DNA of 64,000 nt from CAIQQQ01 sp040399685. GTDB lineage: Bacteria > Pseudomonadota > Alphaproteobacteria > Acetobacterales > Acetobacteraceae. Positions within the stretch are counted from its first letter, which is position 1. Each line of letters opens with the position of its first letter. This document shows positions 34,062-43,098 of the stretch, one piece after another. The notes below the pieces were generated by a model. That model was not told the origin of the DNA and searched no databases. It saw only the letters and a program-made list of their open reading frames with translations. Location of the stretch: assembly GCA_040399685.1 (NCBI GenBank), contig JBBART010000009.1:62001-126000 (forward strand), in the 5' to 3' direction. Made by a program: the position numbers and the translations under genes.

Positions 34062-34262
34062 TCACATGTTTCCACTATCATGCAGCGCCTTGAAAGTATG
34101 GAACAGCACCCGCGGGTCATACTTGCCCTGATAGGCGGCGGGCGGATTGCGTTTGAGGTGCAATAGCTCCACCGCCGCCATAGCGGCGATGCAGTTGCCC
34201 ACCATCGTCGCCCGCCTGATGCCTGGGTTGTGTGCGTCGGCTGCCGGCAGTGCGGTGGTCAT
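34062..34262 (-). CDS. Small protein of unknown function, 66 residues
   Basis: Proposed from ATG 34260-34262 with GGAGAT 8 bases upstream. The product begins MTTALPAADAHNPGI, has one hydrophobic helix (VGNCIAAMAAVELLHL) and a C-terminal segment YQGKYDPRVLFHTFKAL. It has no recognised family. A frame reaching 34352 would run through the hairpin at 34336, so the shorter form is preferred. It is on the minus strand between the fusion kinase and the ArsC-like gene. Confidence 0.5.
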   Translation of the reverse strand: MTTALPAADAHNPGIRRATMVGNCIAAMAAVELLHLKRNPPAAYQGKYDPRVLFHTFKALHDSGNM

Positions 34263-34335
34263 GGCAAAATCTCCAGCGAGTAGGGCCGGACCCTCGGCAA
34301 CAACAGCCCGTCCCATGGCCTCGCGATCAATCCTA

Positions 34336-34366
34336 CCGTCCCTGCCCGCCACTTGGGCAGGGACGG
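34336..34366 (-). terminator. Hairpin after the 1486-residue sensor gene
   Basis: CCGTCCCTGCCC (34336-34347) and GGGCAGGGACGG (34355-34366) form a perfect 12-base stem with a 7-base loop, 7 bases after the stop of the minus-strand giant gene. A U run is lacking on that strand, so termination may be Rho-assisted. Confidence 0.65.
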
Positions 34367-34373
34367 AAACTAC

Positions 34374-37300
34374 TCAAAGCGCAGTTGGCGGCCTTTTGGT
34401 GATGGCCTCAGGGTCCGGCACCAGCTTCGTGCCGGCCGCAGCCAGCGCCAGCCGTGCCAGTTCCGGCAGCGAGGAGGATCCGGTTTTGCGCATGATGGCC
34501 GCGCGATGGTTTTCCACCGTTCGTTGGCTGATGTGAAGGTCGGCGGCGATGTTCTTGCTGGGATGACCCTCCAGCACCATTGTCATAATCTCGCGCTGGC
34601 GCAATGTCAGGCTGGCCAGCCTTAAACTTGCCTGCTCCTGCCATGCCGAGATCTTGCTGCCATCCAGCGCCCCATCGAGCGCCCGTTGCAGACTGGCCAG
34701 CAGCTCTGCGCCGCCGATCGGCTTTTCGATGAAGTCCGACGCCCCAACCTGCATCGCCTCCACCGCCATGCGGACATCGCTGTTGCCCGTCATCATCACC
34801 GCCGGGATCATATGCCCCGCGGTGCGCAGTCGCCGAAGCAGTTCCAGGCCGTCGATATCCGGCAGATAGCCATCGATCAGCAGGCATTGCCCAGGGGCAA
34901 CCCTGTAGTTTTCCAGAAAGGCTCTGCAACTCGCATAGGCCCGCGACTTGCGCCCGTCATGCGTCAGCAACGCCGTCACCGCATCGCGCACGGCTTCGTC
35001 GTCATCGACGACAAAGATCACCGAGGCATCGTCGTTGTCGTCATCACTTCCCTTGCCGCGCGGACCGACGCCACAGGACGGCGGCAGCAAGTGCTGAATG
35101 TGCTGCGTCAGCTGATGCAGCTTCACTGGCTTGCTGAGCTGAACGCAATCCTGGACGGACGTGTTGAGCAGCGTGGTGGGGCAGATATCGCCGGTCAGCA
35201 CGATCACCGGCAGCGCATCGCCGAACATCTCGCGCAAGCGCCGGGCCACGCCCAGCCCGTCCAGGCCGCGAGGCAGGTTGAAATCCGTCAGCACGAGGTC
35301 AGGCCGGATGGCCCTGCGCGTCATCATCTCCAGCGCGGCCGTGCCGGACCCCGCCAGCGTCACGCGGTGTCCCTCGCTTTCCAGGAACGTCTTCAACAGA
35401 TCCGACAGATCCGCGTCATCCTCGACCACCAGGATGGCGCCGGTTCGATGTTCGGCGGCTTCATGAGGCCGCCTGGCCTCCCAGACCTCCATGAGCGGCA
35501 GGCCGATCATGCCCGGCGTCACCGCTAACGGCACGTCGATCGAGAATACAGACCCATTGGACGGCATGGAACGGACCTGGATCCGATGCCCCATCAACTC
35601 GCCCAGGCGCTGGACGATCGACAACCCAAGCCCAAGACCGGGACCACGGGCCTGGGCCGAACTGCCAACCTGGTAATATTCGTCAAAGATCGCCTTCTGC
35701 TCGCCAGCCGGAATGCCCACGCCGGTGTCCAGCACCTGGATGCTCAATCCGCCGCCATGGCGGCGGCAACCAAGCAGAATCTTGCCGTGATGGGTGTATT
35801 TCACCGCATTCGCCATCAGATTGCGCAGCATCTGTTCCAGCAGCTTCGGATCGCTCTCAACCGTCAGGCCGCAATTGACCACGCGCAATTGCAGCCCGCG
35901 CGCCTCGGCCTGCAGCGTGAAGGCGCTGGCAAGCTGGCCGAACAGCGCATCGAGCGGGAAGGCGATCACATCGGCCTTCACCACGCCGGCCTCGATCTGA
36001 TTGATGTCCAGCAGCGTGTTGAGCATGCCGGTCATGGCCCCAAGCGCATCCTCGAACCGGCCAAGCAGCATAAGCTCCCGATCACTGCCTTTTTCCACCT
36101 TGCTCAGCAGGCCTTGCAGCAAGGTCAGCGTCTGCAACGGCTGGCGCAGGTCATGGCTGGCGGTGGCGATGAAGCGGGACTTGGCGACGCTGGCCAGTTC
36201 CGTCTTCAAAGTCTCGGCGTGCAGCGCCTCCTTGACCCGCTTGCGCTCGGTGATGTCGGTGAAGGTGATGACCACCCCCTCGATCCCGCTGGCATGCGAG
36301 CGATACGGCAGCATGCGGCGGGTGAACCAGTTGCCGTCACGAGTCTGTATCTCGCGCTCGATCGGGGCCGACTGGTGCAGCACGGCCAGCGCGTCGCGCG
36401 CCAGGTCCGGGTCCATCGCCTGGCTGTACAGATCCGCCAGCGGACGGCCGATGTCGCCGGGGATGAGGTTGAACAAGGAGCGGGTGGCGGGCGTGAAGAA
36501 GCGGATGTTGAGCTGGGCATCCAGAAACAACGTCGCCACATCGGTGCTGTAGAGCACGTTCTGTAGATCGTCGGCCGTGGTCCGCTGCCGCTCCAGTGTG
36601 TCTTGCAACTGGCTGTTCAGCGCCGTCAGTTCCTCGTTCAGGGACTGTAGTTCCTCCTTGGAGGTCAGCAGCTCTTCGTTGGTGGACTGGTATTCCTCGT
36701 TGACCGACAGCGCCTCCTCGTTGATCGCCTTCTGATCCTCGGTCGAAATCTCCAGATCGCGGATGGCGCCTTGCAACTCGGCCCGCGTGGATTCCAGTTC
36801 CCGTTCCAGTTCCAGCATGCGGGGCGGCGTCAACGCGCCTGGATCGGCGCCGTCATGCAAGGGCAGCCTGTCGACGAAACAGACCAGCAGCAGCGCATCG
36901 CCAACACCCACCGTCCCGCCGGCCACTGGCTGGACGTCGATATCGAACGGCACGACACGGCCATCGACAGTCGTGCGCCCGCCCGGCACGATCACCCGCG
37001 CGCGCTGCTCGATCGCGCCCTGGATGGCGCCGCGCAAGGCGGTCCGCATGCCAGGCCGCGCCATCGACAGCAGGTCGTGGGTGGGATGCCCCGGCGCCAG
37101 CCGCAGGTAGCGATCGGTCGGGCCGAGCAGATAGAGGCACTCGAACTTGTGGTTGATCATGATCGACGCCGGTGCAAAGACGTCCAGCACCATGCGCCGT
37201 CCCATTTCGGCCAACGCCGCCTGGCGGACCGGGGGCTGTTCCGGCGCCAGCGATGCACGCAGCCGCGGCCCCTCGCCGGCCGCCGGCAGAAAGGCGAAAT

Positions 37301-38834
37301 GGCTGGGGCGGCTGCGGCCGATATGCCGGTACACGCGCTCGGCCTTGCCGACGACCTCGAACTTGCCCTCGCTGCCGCCCACCGTCTCGGAGTTGCCGAG
37401 CAGCAGGATTCCGCCCTCCCGCAGCGCGAAGTCGAACAGCGAGATCACCTTCGCCTGCGCCTCAGGCTGCAAATAGATCATCAGGTTGCGGCAGGAGATC
37501 ATGTCCAGCCGCGAGAACGGCGGGTCCGCGAGAACGTCCTGCACGGTGAAGACAACAATGCTCCGCAGTTCCGGCAGAACCCGATAACCTTGCTCGTTCT
37601 TGCAGAAAAACCGCTCCAGCCGGGCCTGGGAAATCTCATCCTCGATGCTGGCCGGATACTGCCCTTCCCGCGCCCGGGCGATGGCGTCCTGGTCCACATC
37701 GGAGGCGAACACCTGCAGCTTGATGCCCCGGCCGGCGCCGGATTTCGCCAGTTTCTCAATCGCCTCGATCAACAGCATCGACAGCGAATACGTCTCCTCA
37801 CCGGTGCTGCACCCCGCGATCCAGATCCGCAACGGCTGGCCAACCGGATGGTCGCGCAGCAGATCGGGGATCACGCTGGCGGAGAGAAACTCAAAAACCT
37901 TCGGGTTACGGAAGAAGCTGGTGACGTTGATCAGAAGATTGTTGGCCAATTCGTCCATCTCGGCAGGATCGGTCTGCAGCATGGCGAAATAGAGCTCCAT
38001 CGCATCCGTCTTGAGCCCCGCCAGCGCCATGCGCCGCTCGACCCGCCGCTGCATGGTGCCGAGCTTGTAGAGGCTGAAATCATGCACCGTGCGGGTGCGC
38101 AGCAATTCGATGATATCGGGCAGCCAGTCATATGACGCAGCAACCAGCTGTTCGCCCGTCACGGGCCCACGGCTTTGCGCTGCAAACACAGCGCGCTGCT
38201 CGAAGTGACGCAACGCTGCCGGGATCTCGGTCACGGGCAGCACCAGATCGACCAACCCAGTCGCGACCGCGTTGCGGGGCATGCCGTCATAGCCGGCGTC
38301 ATCCGGCGCCTGCGCCACAACCAGCCCGCCCCTCGCGGCCACCGCCTTCAAACCGATGCTGCCATCAGCCCCAGTACCGGACAGCACAACGCAGGCCGCA
38401 CGTTCTCCGTAGGACGCGGCCAGCGAACGCAACAGGAAATCGAACGGCAACCGCGCCCCGTGGGCCGCCGGTGGTCGCGACAGATGCAAGTGGCCATGGT
38501 CCACCTCAAGATAGCTGGCGGGCGGAATAACGTAACATTGGCCCGGCTGGACCAGCATGCCGTCCTCGGCCCGCTGCACCGGCATCGCGGTGTGCTGGGC
38601 CAGCAACTCAGCCATCAGGCTGTCAGGCGAAGGCCCCATGTGCTGCACCAATATGAACGCCATCTGGCATCCGGCGGGCACCGCCTCCAGAAACCGCGTG
38701 AACGCCTCCAGCCCCCCTGCGGACGCGCCGACGGCAACCACCAGGAACATATCGTGCGACCCAGCCGGCGCGGAACGGTAGGGCGCAAGCGATGCGCCTG
38801 TCGCTGGAGCCTGGGGCCGGCGACCTTGCGTCAT
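34374..38834 (-). CDS. CheB-CheR-PAS-histidine kinase-receiver-receiver-LuxR fusion protein
   Basis: A 1486-residue soluble signalling protein with no membrane helix. Domains by position: CheB methylesterase (about 30-215) with S38, H65 and D157 as catalytic triad; CheR methyltransferase (about 225-500) with the SAM loop AGCSTGEETYSL at 340-351; a heptad-like coiled coil (about 670-760); PAS (about 760-865); HisKA with H894 in ASHDLRQPL; HATPase with NLMANAVKYT and DTGVGIPAG; receiver 1 (about 1133-1250, D1184); receiver 2 (about 1272-1390, D1321); LuxR/FixJ helix-turn-helix (about 1405-1470, LTLRQREIM and ISQRTVENHRAAIMRK). An acidic DDDND linker (about 1264-1270) joins the receivers. An AGGAAG site precedes the start. 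Such hybrids usually end after one receiver; the C-terminal regulator is the odd part. Confidence 0.88.
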   Translation of the reverse strand: MTQGRRPQAPATGASLAPYRSAPAGSHDMFLVVAVGASAGGLEAFTRFLEAVPAGCQMAFILVQHMGPSPDSLMAELLAQHTAMPVQRAEDGMLVQPGQCYVIPPASYLEVDHGHLHLSRPPAAHGARLPFDFLLRSLAASYGERAACVVLSGTGADGSIGLKAVAARGGLVVAQAPDDAGYDGMPRNAVATGLVDLVLPVTEIPAALRHFEQRAVFAAQSRGPVTGEQLVAASYDWLPDIIELLRTRTVHDFSLYKLGTMQRRVERRMALAGLKTDAMELYFAMLQTDPAEMDELANNLLINVTSFFRNPKVFEFLSASVIPDLLRDHPVGQPLRIWIAGCSTGEETYSLSMLLIEAIEKLAKSGAGRGIKLQVFASDVDQDAIARAREGQYPASIEDEISQARLERFFCKNEQGYRVLPELRSIVVFTVQDVLADPPFSRLDMISCRNLMIYLQPEAQAKVISLFDFALREGGILLLGNSETVGGSEGKFEVVGKAERVYRHIGRSRPSHFAFLPAAGEGPRLRASLAPEQPPVRQAALAEMGRRMVLDVFAPASIMINHKFECLYLLGPTDRYLRLAPGHPTHDLLSMARPGMRTALRGAIQGAIEQRARVIVPGGRTTVDGRVVPFDIDVQPVAGGTVGVGDALLLVCFVDRLPLHDGADPGALTPPRMLELERELESTRAELQGAIRDLEISTEDQKAINEEALSVNEEYQSTNEELLTSKEELQSLNEELTALNSQLQDTLERQRTTADDLQNVLYSTDVATLFLDAQLNIRFFTPATRSLFNLIPGDIGRPLADLYSQAMDPDLARDALAVLHQSAPIEREIQTRDGNWFTRRMLPYRSHASGIEGVVITFTDITERKRVKEALHAETLKTELASVAKSRFIATASHDLRQPLQTLTLLQGLLSKVEKGSDRELMLLGRFEDALGAMTGMLNTLLDINQIEAGVVKADVIAFPLDALFGQLASAFTLQAEARGLQLRVVNCGLTVESDPKLLEQMLRNLMANAVKYTHHGKILLGCRRHGGGLSIQVLDTGVGIPAGEQKAIFDEYYQVGSSAQARGPGLGLGLSIVQRLGELMGHRIQVRSMPSNGSVFSIDVPLAVTPGMIGLPLMEVWEARRPHEAAEHRTGAILVVEDDADLSDLLKTFLESEGHRVTLAGSGTAALEMMTRRAIRPDLVLTDFNLPRGLDGLGVARRLREMFGDALPVIVLTGDICPTTLLNTSVQDCVQLSKPVKLHQLTQHIQHLLPPSCGVGPRGKGSDDDNDDASVIFVVDDDEAVRDAVTALLTHDGRKSRAYASCRAFLENYRVAPGQCLLIDGYLPDIDGLELLRRLRTAGHMIPAVMMTGNSDVRMAVEAMQVGASDFIEKPIGGAELLASLQRALDGALDGSKISAWQEQASLRLASLTLRQREIMTMVLEGHPSKNIAADLHISQRTVENHRAAIMRKTGSSSLPELARLALAAAGTKLVPDPEAITKRPPTAL

Positions 38835-39191
38835 GTCGAGTGCTTCCTGAAGCGCCAGAACGCCAGCGCTTCAAGATCGTTATCAGATCCTCCTTCGAAT
38901 GACGACCATCTTCAGGTTGCGCCGCCTATCGCCCTGCCCAAGCATCGAAAAACCCGCTCATCCGTGCCCCCACGAATCCAAATCCAACGCGGATAAATCA
39001 AAATATTTACCGAACAATCTGGCTGTTGGGAGGTTTTTGAAATGACGCGACGATCAGAAATTTCGTTTCCGATCGCAACCAACATTCCTCCGTTCCGTTA
39101 AATCTTCGATGGATGGTGGATTCCGGTCCGCTTGGTTTCCAACACCGCGCACTGCACGCAAGTTCAAGCGAACAACTACAAGGACATTCTC
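38835..39191. other. Divergent intergenic region (fusion kinase / FMN reductase)
   Basis: A 357-base gap between two divergent genes. It is AT-richer than its surroundings around 38995-39030. I see no RNA gene, repeat or clear operator, and no promoter that can be named with confidence; the divergent promoters of the two genes should lie here. Confidence 0.6.
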
Positions 39192-39743
39192 ATGAGCCAG
39201 TTTCATATTGCTGTCATCGTCGGCAGCCTGCGCCGTGACTCGTTCAACCGTAAGTTAGCTGATGGTATCATCAAACTTGCCCCGTCTTCGTTCTCTTTCA
39301 AACATCTCGAGATCGGCGCGCTGCCGCTTTACAATCAGGACGACGACGCCCGCCAGGCCGAGGCCGTCCAGCAATTGAAGGCCGGCATCAAGGCCGCCAA
39401 CGGCGTGCTGTTCGTCACGGCAGAGTATAACCGCTCCATTCCCGGCGTGCTCAAGAACGCGATCGATCACGCCTCGCGGCCCTATGGCCAAAGCGCCTGG
39501 GCGGGCAAGCCGGCCGGCATTATGGGCGCATCGGTGGGCGCGATCGGCACCTCCATGGCACAGCAGCATTTGCGCAACGTGCTGGCCTATCTGGACATGC
39601 CGACGCTGGGGCAGCCCGAGGCCTTCATTCACGCCAAGGAGGGGCTGTTCGATGCCGATGGCAGCATCGGCGCCGGGAGCAAGGCGTTCCTGCAAGGCTG
39701 GATGGATCGTTACGTCAGCTGGATCCAGCGGCACGGCGCATAA
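39192..39743 (+). CDS. NADPH-dependent FMN reductase (azoreductase/chromate reductase type)
   Basis: Flavodoxin-like reductase of about 183 residues. The start ATG 39192-39194 has AAGGA 7 bases upstream. VIVGSLRRDSFNRKLADGI (about 8-26) binds the FMN phosphate, and TAEYNRSIPGVLKNAIDHASRP (about 76-97) is the diagnostic motif of the NADPH-dependent FMN reductase family, next to SWAGKPAGIMGASVGAIGTSMAQQHLR. Relatives reduce quinones, chromate or azo dyes. It lies upstream of the metY region and is a single-gene unit. Confidence 0.86.
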   Translation: MSQFHIAVIVGSLRRDSFNRKLADGIIKLAPSSFSFKHLEIGALPLYNQDDDARQAEAVQQLKAGIKAANGVLFVTAEYNRSIPGVLKNAIDHASRPYGQSAWAGKPAGIMGASVGAIGTSMAQQHLRNVLAYLDMPTLGQPEAFIHAKEGLFDADGSIGAGSKAFLQGWMDRYVSWIQRHGA

Positions 39744-39750
39744 AAACGCA

Positions 39751-39786
39751 CCACTGCCTCGCGGCGATGCCGCCGCGAGGCAGTGG
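39751..39786 (+). terminator. Stem-loop after the FMN reductase gene
   Basis: CCACTGCCTCGCGGC (39751-39765) is perfectly inverted at 39772-39786 around a 6-base loop. It begins 7 bases after the stop. U residues are few downstream on the plus strand, but the reverse strand has TTTTTA after the stem. Confidence 0.7.
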
Positions 39787-40018
39787 TTCCGGAGGTTCTG
39801 AATCTGCTGTTCCCAGCGCACGGCAAACCGCCAGCCTGACATGGGGCTGGAAAAAGGCATTCCCTTGAAGGCCGGCAAAAGGGAAACATCTCCTTGAAAG
39901 CGTCGTTCATTCAAATATCTGTGCTGTTGCGCAGCGCCACTCAACGGCCTTTCCTCTGTTGCCATTACGTCGCCTGGCGACACCCAAGCGACGAACGCGA
40001 CATCACCGGAGTGACATC

Positions 40019-41302
40019 ATGACCTCTCAGCACCCCGAAACCCTCGCCCTGCATGCCGGCTGGCGCAGCGATCCGGCCACCCATGCGGTGGCGGTGCCGA
40101 TCTATCAGACCACCAGCTTCCAATTCACCGACAGCAGCCAGGCCGCGCGCCTGTTCGCGTTGCAGGAACTCGGCAACATCTACACCCGCATCATGAACCC
40201 CACGACCGATGTGCTGGAAAAGCGGCTCGCGGCGCTTGAGGGCGGCGTGGCGGCGGTCGCCGTGGCCTCCGGCCAGGCCGCCAGCGCGTTGGCGGTGCAG
40301 AACCTGGCCCGCGTGGGGGACAACATCGTCTCCAGCACCGACCTTTACGGCGGCACCTGGAACCTGTTCGCCAACACATTGCGCGACCAGGGAATCGAGG
40401 TGCGGTTCGTCGATCCCGCCGATCCCGAGGCCTTCGCCCGCGCCACAGACGCCCGCACCCGCGCCTATTATGCCGAGACCTTGCCCAATCCGAAGCTGGA
40501 GGTGTTTCCCATCGCCGAGGTGGCCGCCATCGGCCGGCGCCTGGGCATTCCGCTGATTGTCGACAATACCGCGGCCCCGCTGCTGGTGCGCCCGTTCGAC
40601 CACGGGGCGGCGGTGGTGGTGATGTCCACCACCAAATATATCGGCGGCCACGGCACCAGCATCGGCGGCATTGTCATCGATGGCGGCAATTTCGACTGGG
40701 AGGCGCACCCCGAGCGCCAGTTGGCGTTGCATCAGCCTGATCCGAGCTATCACGGCGCAGTCTGGGTGGAGGCGGCCAAGCCGCTCGGCCCGGTGGCCTA
40801 TGCGTTGAAACTGCGCGTGACGCTGCTGCGCGACCTCGGCCCGGCCGCCAGCCCGTTCAACGCGTTCCTCACCTTGCAGGGCCTGGAAACCTTGCCGCTG
40901 CGCATCCGCGAACATGCGCGCAACGCCGAGGTGGTGGCGACCTATCTGGCCGGTCATGCCAACGTCATCCGTGTCATCCACCCCAGCCACCACACCGGAC
41001 TGGCCGCAGAACGCACCGCGAAGTATCTGACACGCGGCCGTGGCGGGCTGGTGGGCTTCGAACTCAGCGGCGGGGCCGCGGCCGGGCAGCGCTTCATCGA
41101 CCGGCTGAAGCTCATCTATCACGTCGCCAACATCGGCGATTCCCGTACGCTGGCCATCCATCCCGCCAGCACCACCCACAGCCAGCTTTCGCCAGAAGAA
41201 CAACGCGCCACCGGGGTCTCGCCCGGCTATGTGCGGCTGTCGGTGGGCATCGAGCATATCGACGACATCATTGCCGATCTCCGTCAGGCGCTGGAAGCCT
41301 GA
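40019..41302 (+). CDS. metY: O-acetylhomoserine aminocarboxypropyltransferase-type enzyme
   Basis: PLP-dependent Cys/Met metabolism enzyme of 427 residues that joins O-acetylhomoserine with sulfide or a thiol to make homocysteine or methionine. The start ATG 40019-40021 has GGAGTG upstream. Motifs: LALHAGWRSDPATHAVAVPIYQTTSF (about 10-35), YTRIMNPTTDVLEKRLAALEGG, the PLP-lysine loop STTKYIGGHGTSIGG (about 201-215) and SQLSPEEQRATGVSPGYVRLSVGIEHIDDI at the C-terminus. It is closest to OAH sulfhydrylase (MetY) by size, though cystathionine-type chemistry is possible. The stop overlaps the regulator gene. Confidence 0.87.
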   Translation: MTSQHPETLALHAGWRSDPATHAVAVPIYQTTSFQFTDSSQAARLFALQELGNIYTRIMNPTTDVLEKRLAALEGGVAAVAVASGQAASALAVQNLARVGDNIVSSTDLYGGTWNLFANTLRDQGIEVRFVDPADPEAFARATDARTRAYYAETLPNPKLEVFPIAEVAAIGRRLGIPLIVDNTAAPLLVRPFDHGAAVVVMSTTKYIGGHGTSIGGIVIDGGNFDWEAHPERQLALHQPDPSYHGAVWVEAAKPLGPVAYALKLRVTLLRDLGPAASPFNAFLTLQGLETLPLRIREHARNAEVVATYLAGHANVIRVIHPSHHTGLAAERTAKYLTRGRGGLVGFELSGGAAAGQRFIDRLKLIYHVANIGDSRTLAIHPASTTHSQLSPEEQRATGVSPGYVRLSVGIEHIDDIIADLRQALEA

Positions 41303-41802
41303 TGGACGAGATCGACCGCAAGATCCTGGCCATCCTGCAGGAGGACGCCACCCTCGCCCTGGCGCAGCTGGCGGACCGGGTGGGCCTGTCCGCCACGCCA
41401 TGCTGGAAACGCGTGCAGAAGATGGAGGCGGCCGGTGTGATCACCGGCCGCGTGGCGCTGGTGGCGCCTGAGCTGGTCGGCATGGGGTTGACAGTGTTCG
41501 TGGCCGTGGAAGCCGCCGATCACACGCCGGAATGGCTCGACACGTTCGCACAGACCGTGTCCGCCTGGCCCTCGGTGATGGAGGTCTACCGAATGGCCGG
41601 CGACGTGGACTACATGCTGCGCGTGGCCGTGGCGGACATGGCGGAGTTCGACCGGTTCTACAAAGGCCTGATCGCTTCGGTGCCGATGAAGAACGTCACG
41701 TCGCGCTTTGCGATGGAGCGGATCAAATCCACCACCGCCTACCCGCTGCACGGCAGCGCCTTCCGCGACCGTCGGGCGGCAGCGGATAACGGTGAGGGAT
41801 AG
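41302..41802 (+). CDS. Lrp/AsnC-family regulator, DecR (YbaO)-like
   Basis: 166-residue leucine-responsive-type regulator. Residues 1-60 form the HTH (MDEIDRKILAILQEDATLALAQLADRVG, then SATPCWKRVQKME), and residues about 65-150 the RAM domain. The CWKR motif, MAGDVDYMLRVAVADM and TSRFAMERIKSTTAYPL match DecR/YbaO, which controls cysteine detoxification in enterobacteria. Its ATG shares a base with the metY stop (TGATG), so regulator and enzyme are coupled. Cysteine sensing is inference from similarity. Confidence 0.84.
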   Translation: MDEIDRKILAILQEDATLALAQLADRVGLSATPCWKRVQKMEAAGVITGRVALVAPELVGMGLTVFVAVEAADHTPEWLDTFAQTVSAWPSVMEVYRMAGDVDYMLRVAVADMAEFDRFYKGLIASVPMKNVTSRFAMERIKSTTAYPLHGSAFRDRRAAADNGEG

Positions 41803-41812
41803 CAGACAAGAT

Positions 41813-41932
41813 CTTCTTTTTCTGAAGAAAAAGAAGCAAAAAAACTTCATTCATTCATGTATGTGTTGCGGCATCTCTATAATAAACATCTAAACGAATG
41901 AAGTTTTTTGGTTCTTTTTTCAAAAAAGAACC
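41813..41932 (+). repeat. Bipartite hairpin repeat, copy 4
   Basis: Left palindrome CTTCTTTTTCT (41813-41823), GA, AGAAAAAGAAG (41826-41836). Right palindrome GGTTCTTTTTT (41910-41920), C, AAAAAAGAACC (41922-41932). The inner arms CAAAAAAACTTCATTC and GAATGAAGTTTTTTGG are almost fully complementary here. It begins 10 bases after the regulator stop codon and ends 16 bases before the end of convergent cysE. Confidence 0.9.
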
Positions 41933-41948
41933 TCTTTTTTACCCAATA

Positions 41949-42809
41949 TCATATAATGTAATCAAACCCAACATACGCCAACTCGCGCAAAATTTCGTCC
42001 GCACTGCGTGACGGGTCAGCCACGGTGGCGGTGCGCACGATACGGGCGGGCACGCCGGCCACGGTGGCCCCCGCCGGCACCGGCGACAGCACAACCGAGC
42101 CTGCGGCGATGCGGGCATTATCGCCGACCTGGATATTGCCCAGAATCTTGGCGCCAGCACCGATCATCACGCCGCGCCCGATCTTGGGATGCCGGTCCCC
42201 GGCCTGCTTGCCGGTGCCGCCCAGCGTGATGCCCTGCAACAGCGACACGTCATCACCGATCACCGCCGTCTCGCCGACGACAAGGCCGGTGGCGTGGTCG
42301 AGGAAGATGCCCCGGCCAATTTGCGCTGCCGGGTGGATGTCGGTCTGAAACACCTCGGACGTCCGACTTTGCAGATACAGCGCGAAATCCTTCTCGCCAT
42401 TGGACCACAGCCAGTGCGCCAGCCGGTGCGTCTGCAGCGCGTGGAAGCCCTTGAAATACAGGAACGGCTCGATCAAACGCTCACAGGCGGGATCGCGCTC
42501 GAACACGGCGGCGATATCCGCCTTGAGGCCGAGGGCGATTTCGGGCGACGCATCGCCGGCCCGGTGGAAGGCCTGCAGGATCAGCGGCAACGAAATCACT
42601 TCATTCTTCAGGCGCACGGCGATGCGGTGATACATCGCGGCTTCGAAGTTCGGCTGGTTCAGGATGGAATCCAGAAACAACGGCGCCAGCATCGGTGAGC
42701 GCGCATAGGCCTCCTCGGCCTCCTGGCGCAACTGACGCCACAGGGCATCGGTGAAATCAGCCTGATCATTGGAATGGACCACCATCAGCCGACGAAGGCG
42801 CGTGTGCAA
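41949..42809 (-). CDS. cysE: Serine O-acetyltransferase
   Basis: First enzyme of cysteine synthesis (serine + acetyl-CoA to O-acetylserine), about 280 residues. N-terminal helical SATase domain with FLDSILNQPNFEAAMYHRIAVRLKNE, then left-handed hexapeptide repeats (TGLVVGETAVIGDDVSLLQGITLGGTGKQAGDRHPKIG and so on). Two starts are possible: a TTG at 42807-42809 has an AAGGA site 8-9 bases upstream, while the ATG at 42783-42785 has none. The TTG form is listed. Cysteine feedback residues are not obvious. It converges on the metY-regulator pair, so sulfur assimilation genes face each other. Confidence 0.9.
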   Translation of the reverse strand: MHTRLRRLMVVHSNDQADFTDALWRQLRQEAEEAYARSPMLAPLFLDSILNQPNFEAAMYHRIAVRLKNEVISLPLILQAFHRAGDASPEIALGLKADIAAVFERDPACERLIEPFLYFKGFHALQTHRLAHWLWSNGEKDFALYLQSRTSEVFQTDIHPAAQIGRGIFLDHATGLVVGETAVIGDDVSLLQGITLGGTGKQAGDRHPKIGRGVMIGAGAKILGNIQVGDNARIAAGSVVLSPVPAGATVAGVPARIVRTATVADPSRSADEILRELAYVGFDYII

Positions 42810-43046
42810 AACGATGTTTCCTTCGCGACGGGAACGCTCACGGCCCGACGCTGCCGCAGCAACCTTAGAGATGGCGGGCGCCCCCGGCGCCGGTCAAGCC
42901 CTGGGCCACCCAGGCCTCCAAAAAGAGAATATCTGTCTGTTTTCAGACCTTTGGGCAGAGTGAATTCACTCCGCCTGCATCCCTCTCCCATGCTTCACCC
43001 GATGCGTATCAGGGTTCAGATAGGATTTTTCTTGATTTAGACCTAT

Positions 43047-43079
43047 TTTCGATATATCTGTTTATTCGCTATATCGAAA
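43047..43079. promoter_or_regulatory. Inverted-repeat operator candidate before the PadR gene
   Basis: TTTCGATATA (43047-43056) and TATATCGAAA (43070-43079) are exact inverses with a 13-base spacer, ending 19 bases before the start codon of the PadR gene. PadR/YqjI-type regulators bind such AT-rich dyads and repress themselves. Few other dyads of this quality occur in the window. Confidence 0.68.
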
Positions 43080-43098
43080 CACACTCTGAAAGCATCTC

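Noticed and set aside
39787..40018. SAM-II or other SAM riboswitch before metY
   Set aside because: No SAM-II consensus or pseudoknot was seen in the 230 bases upstream; only the stem-loop that ends the preceding gene.
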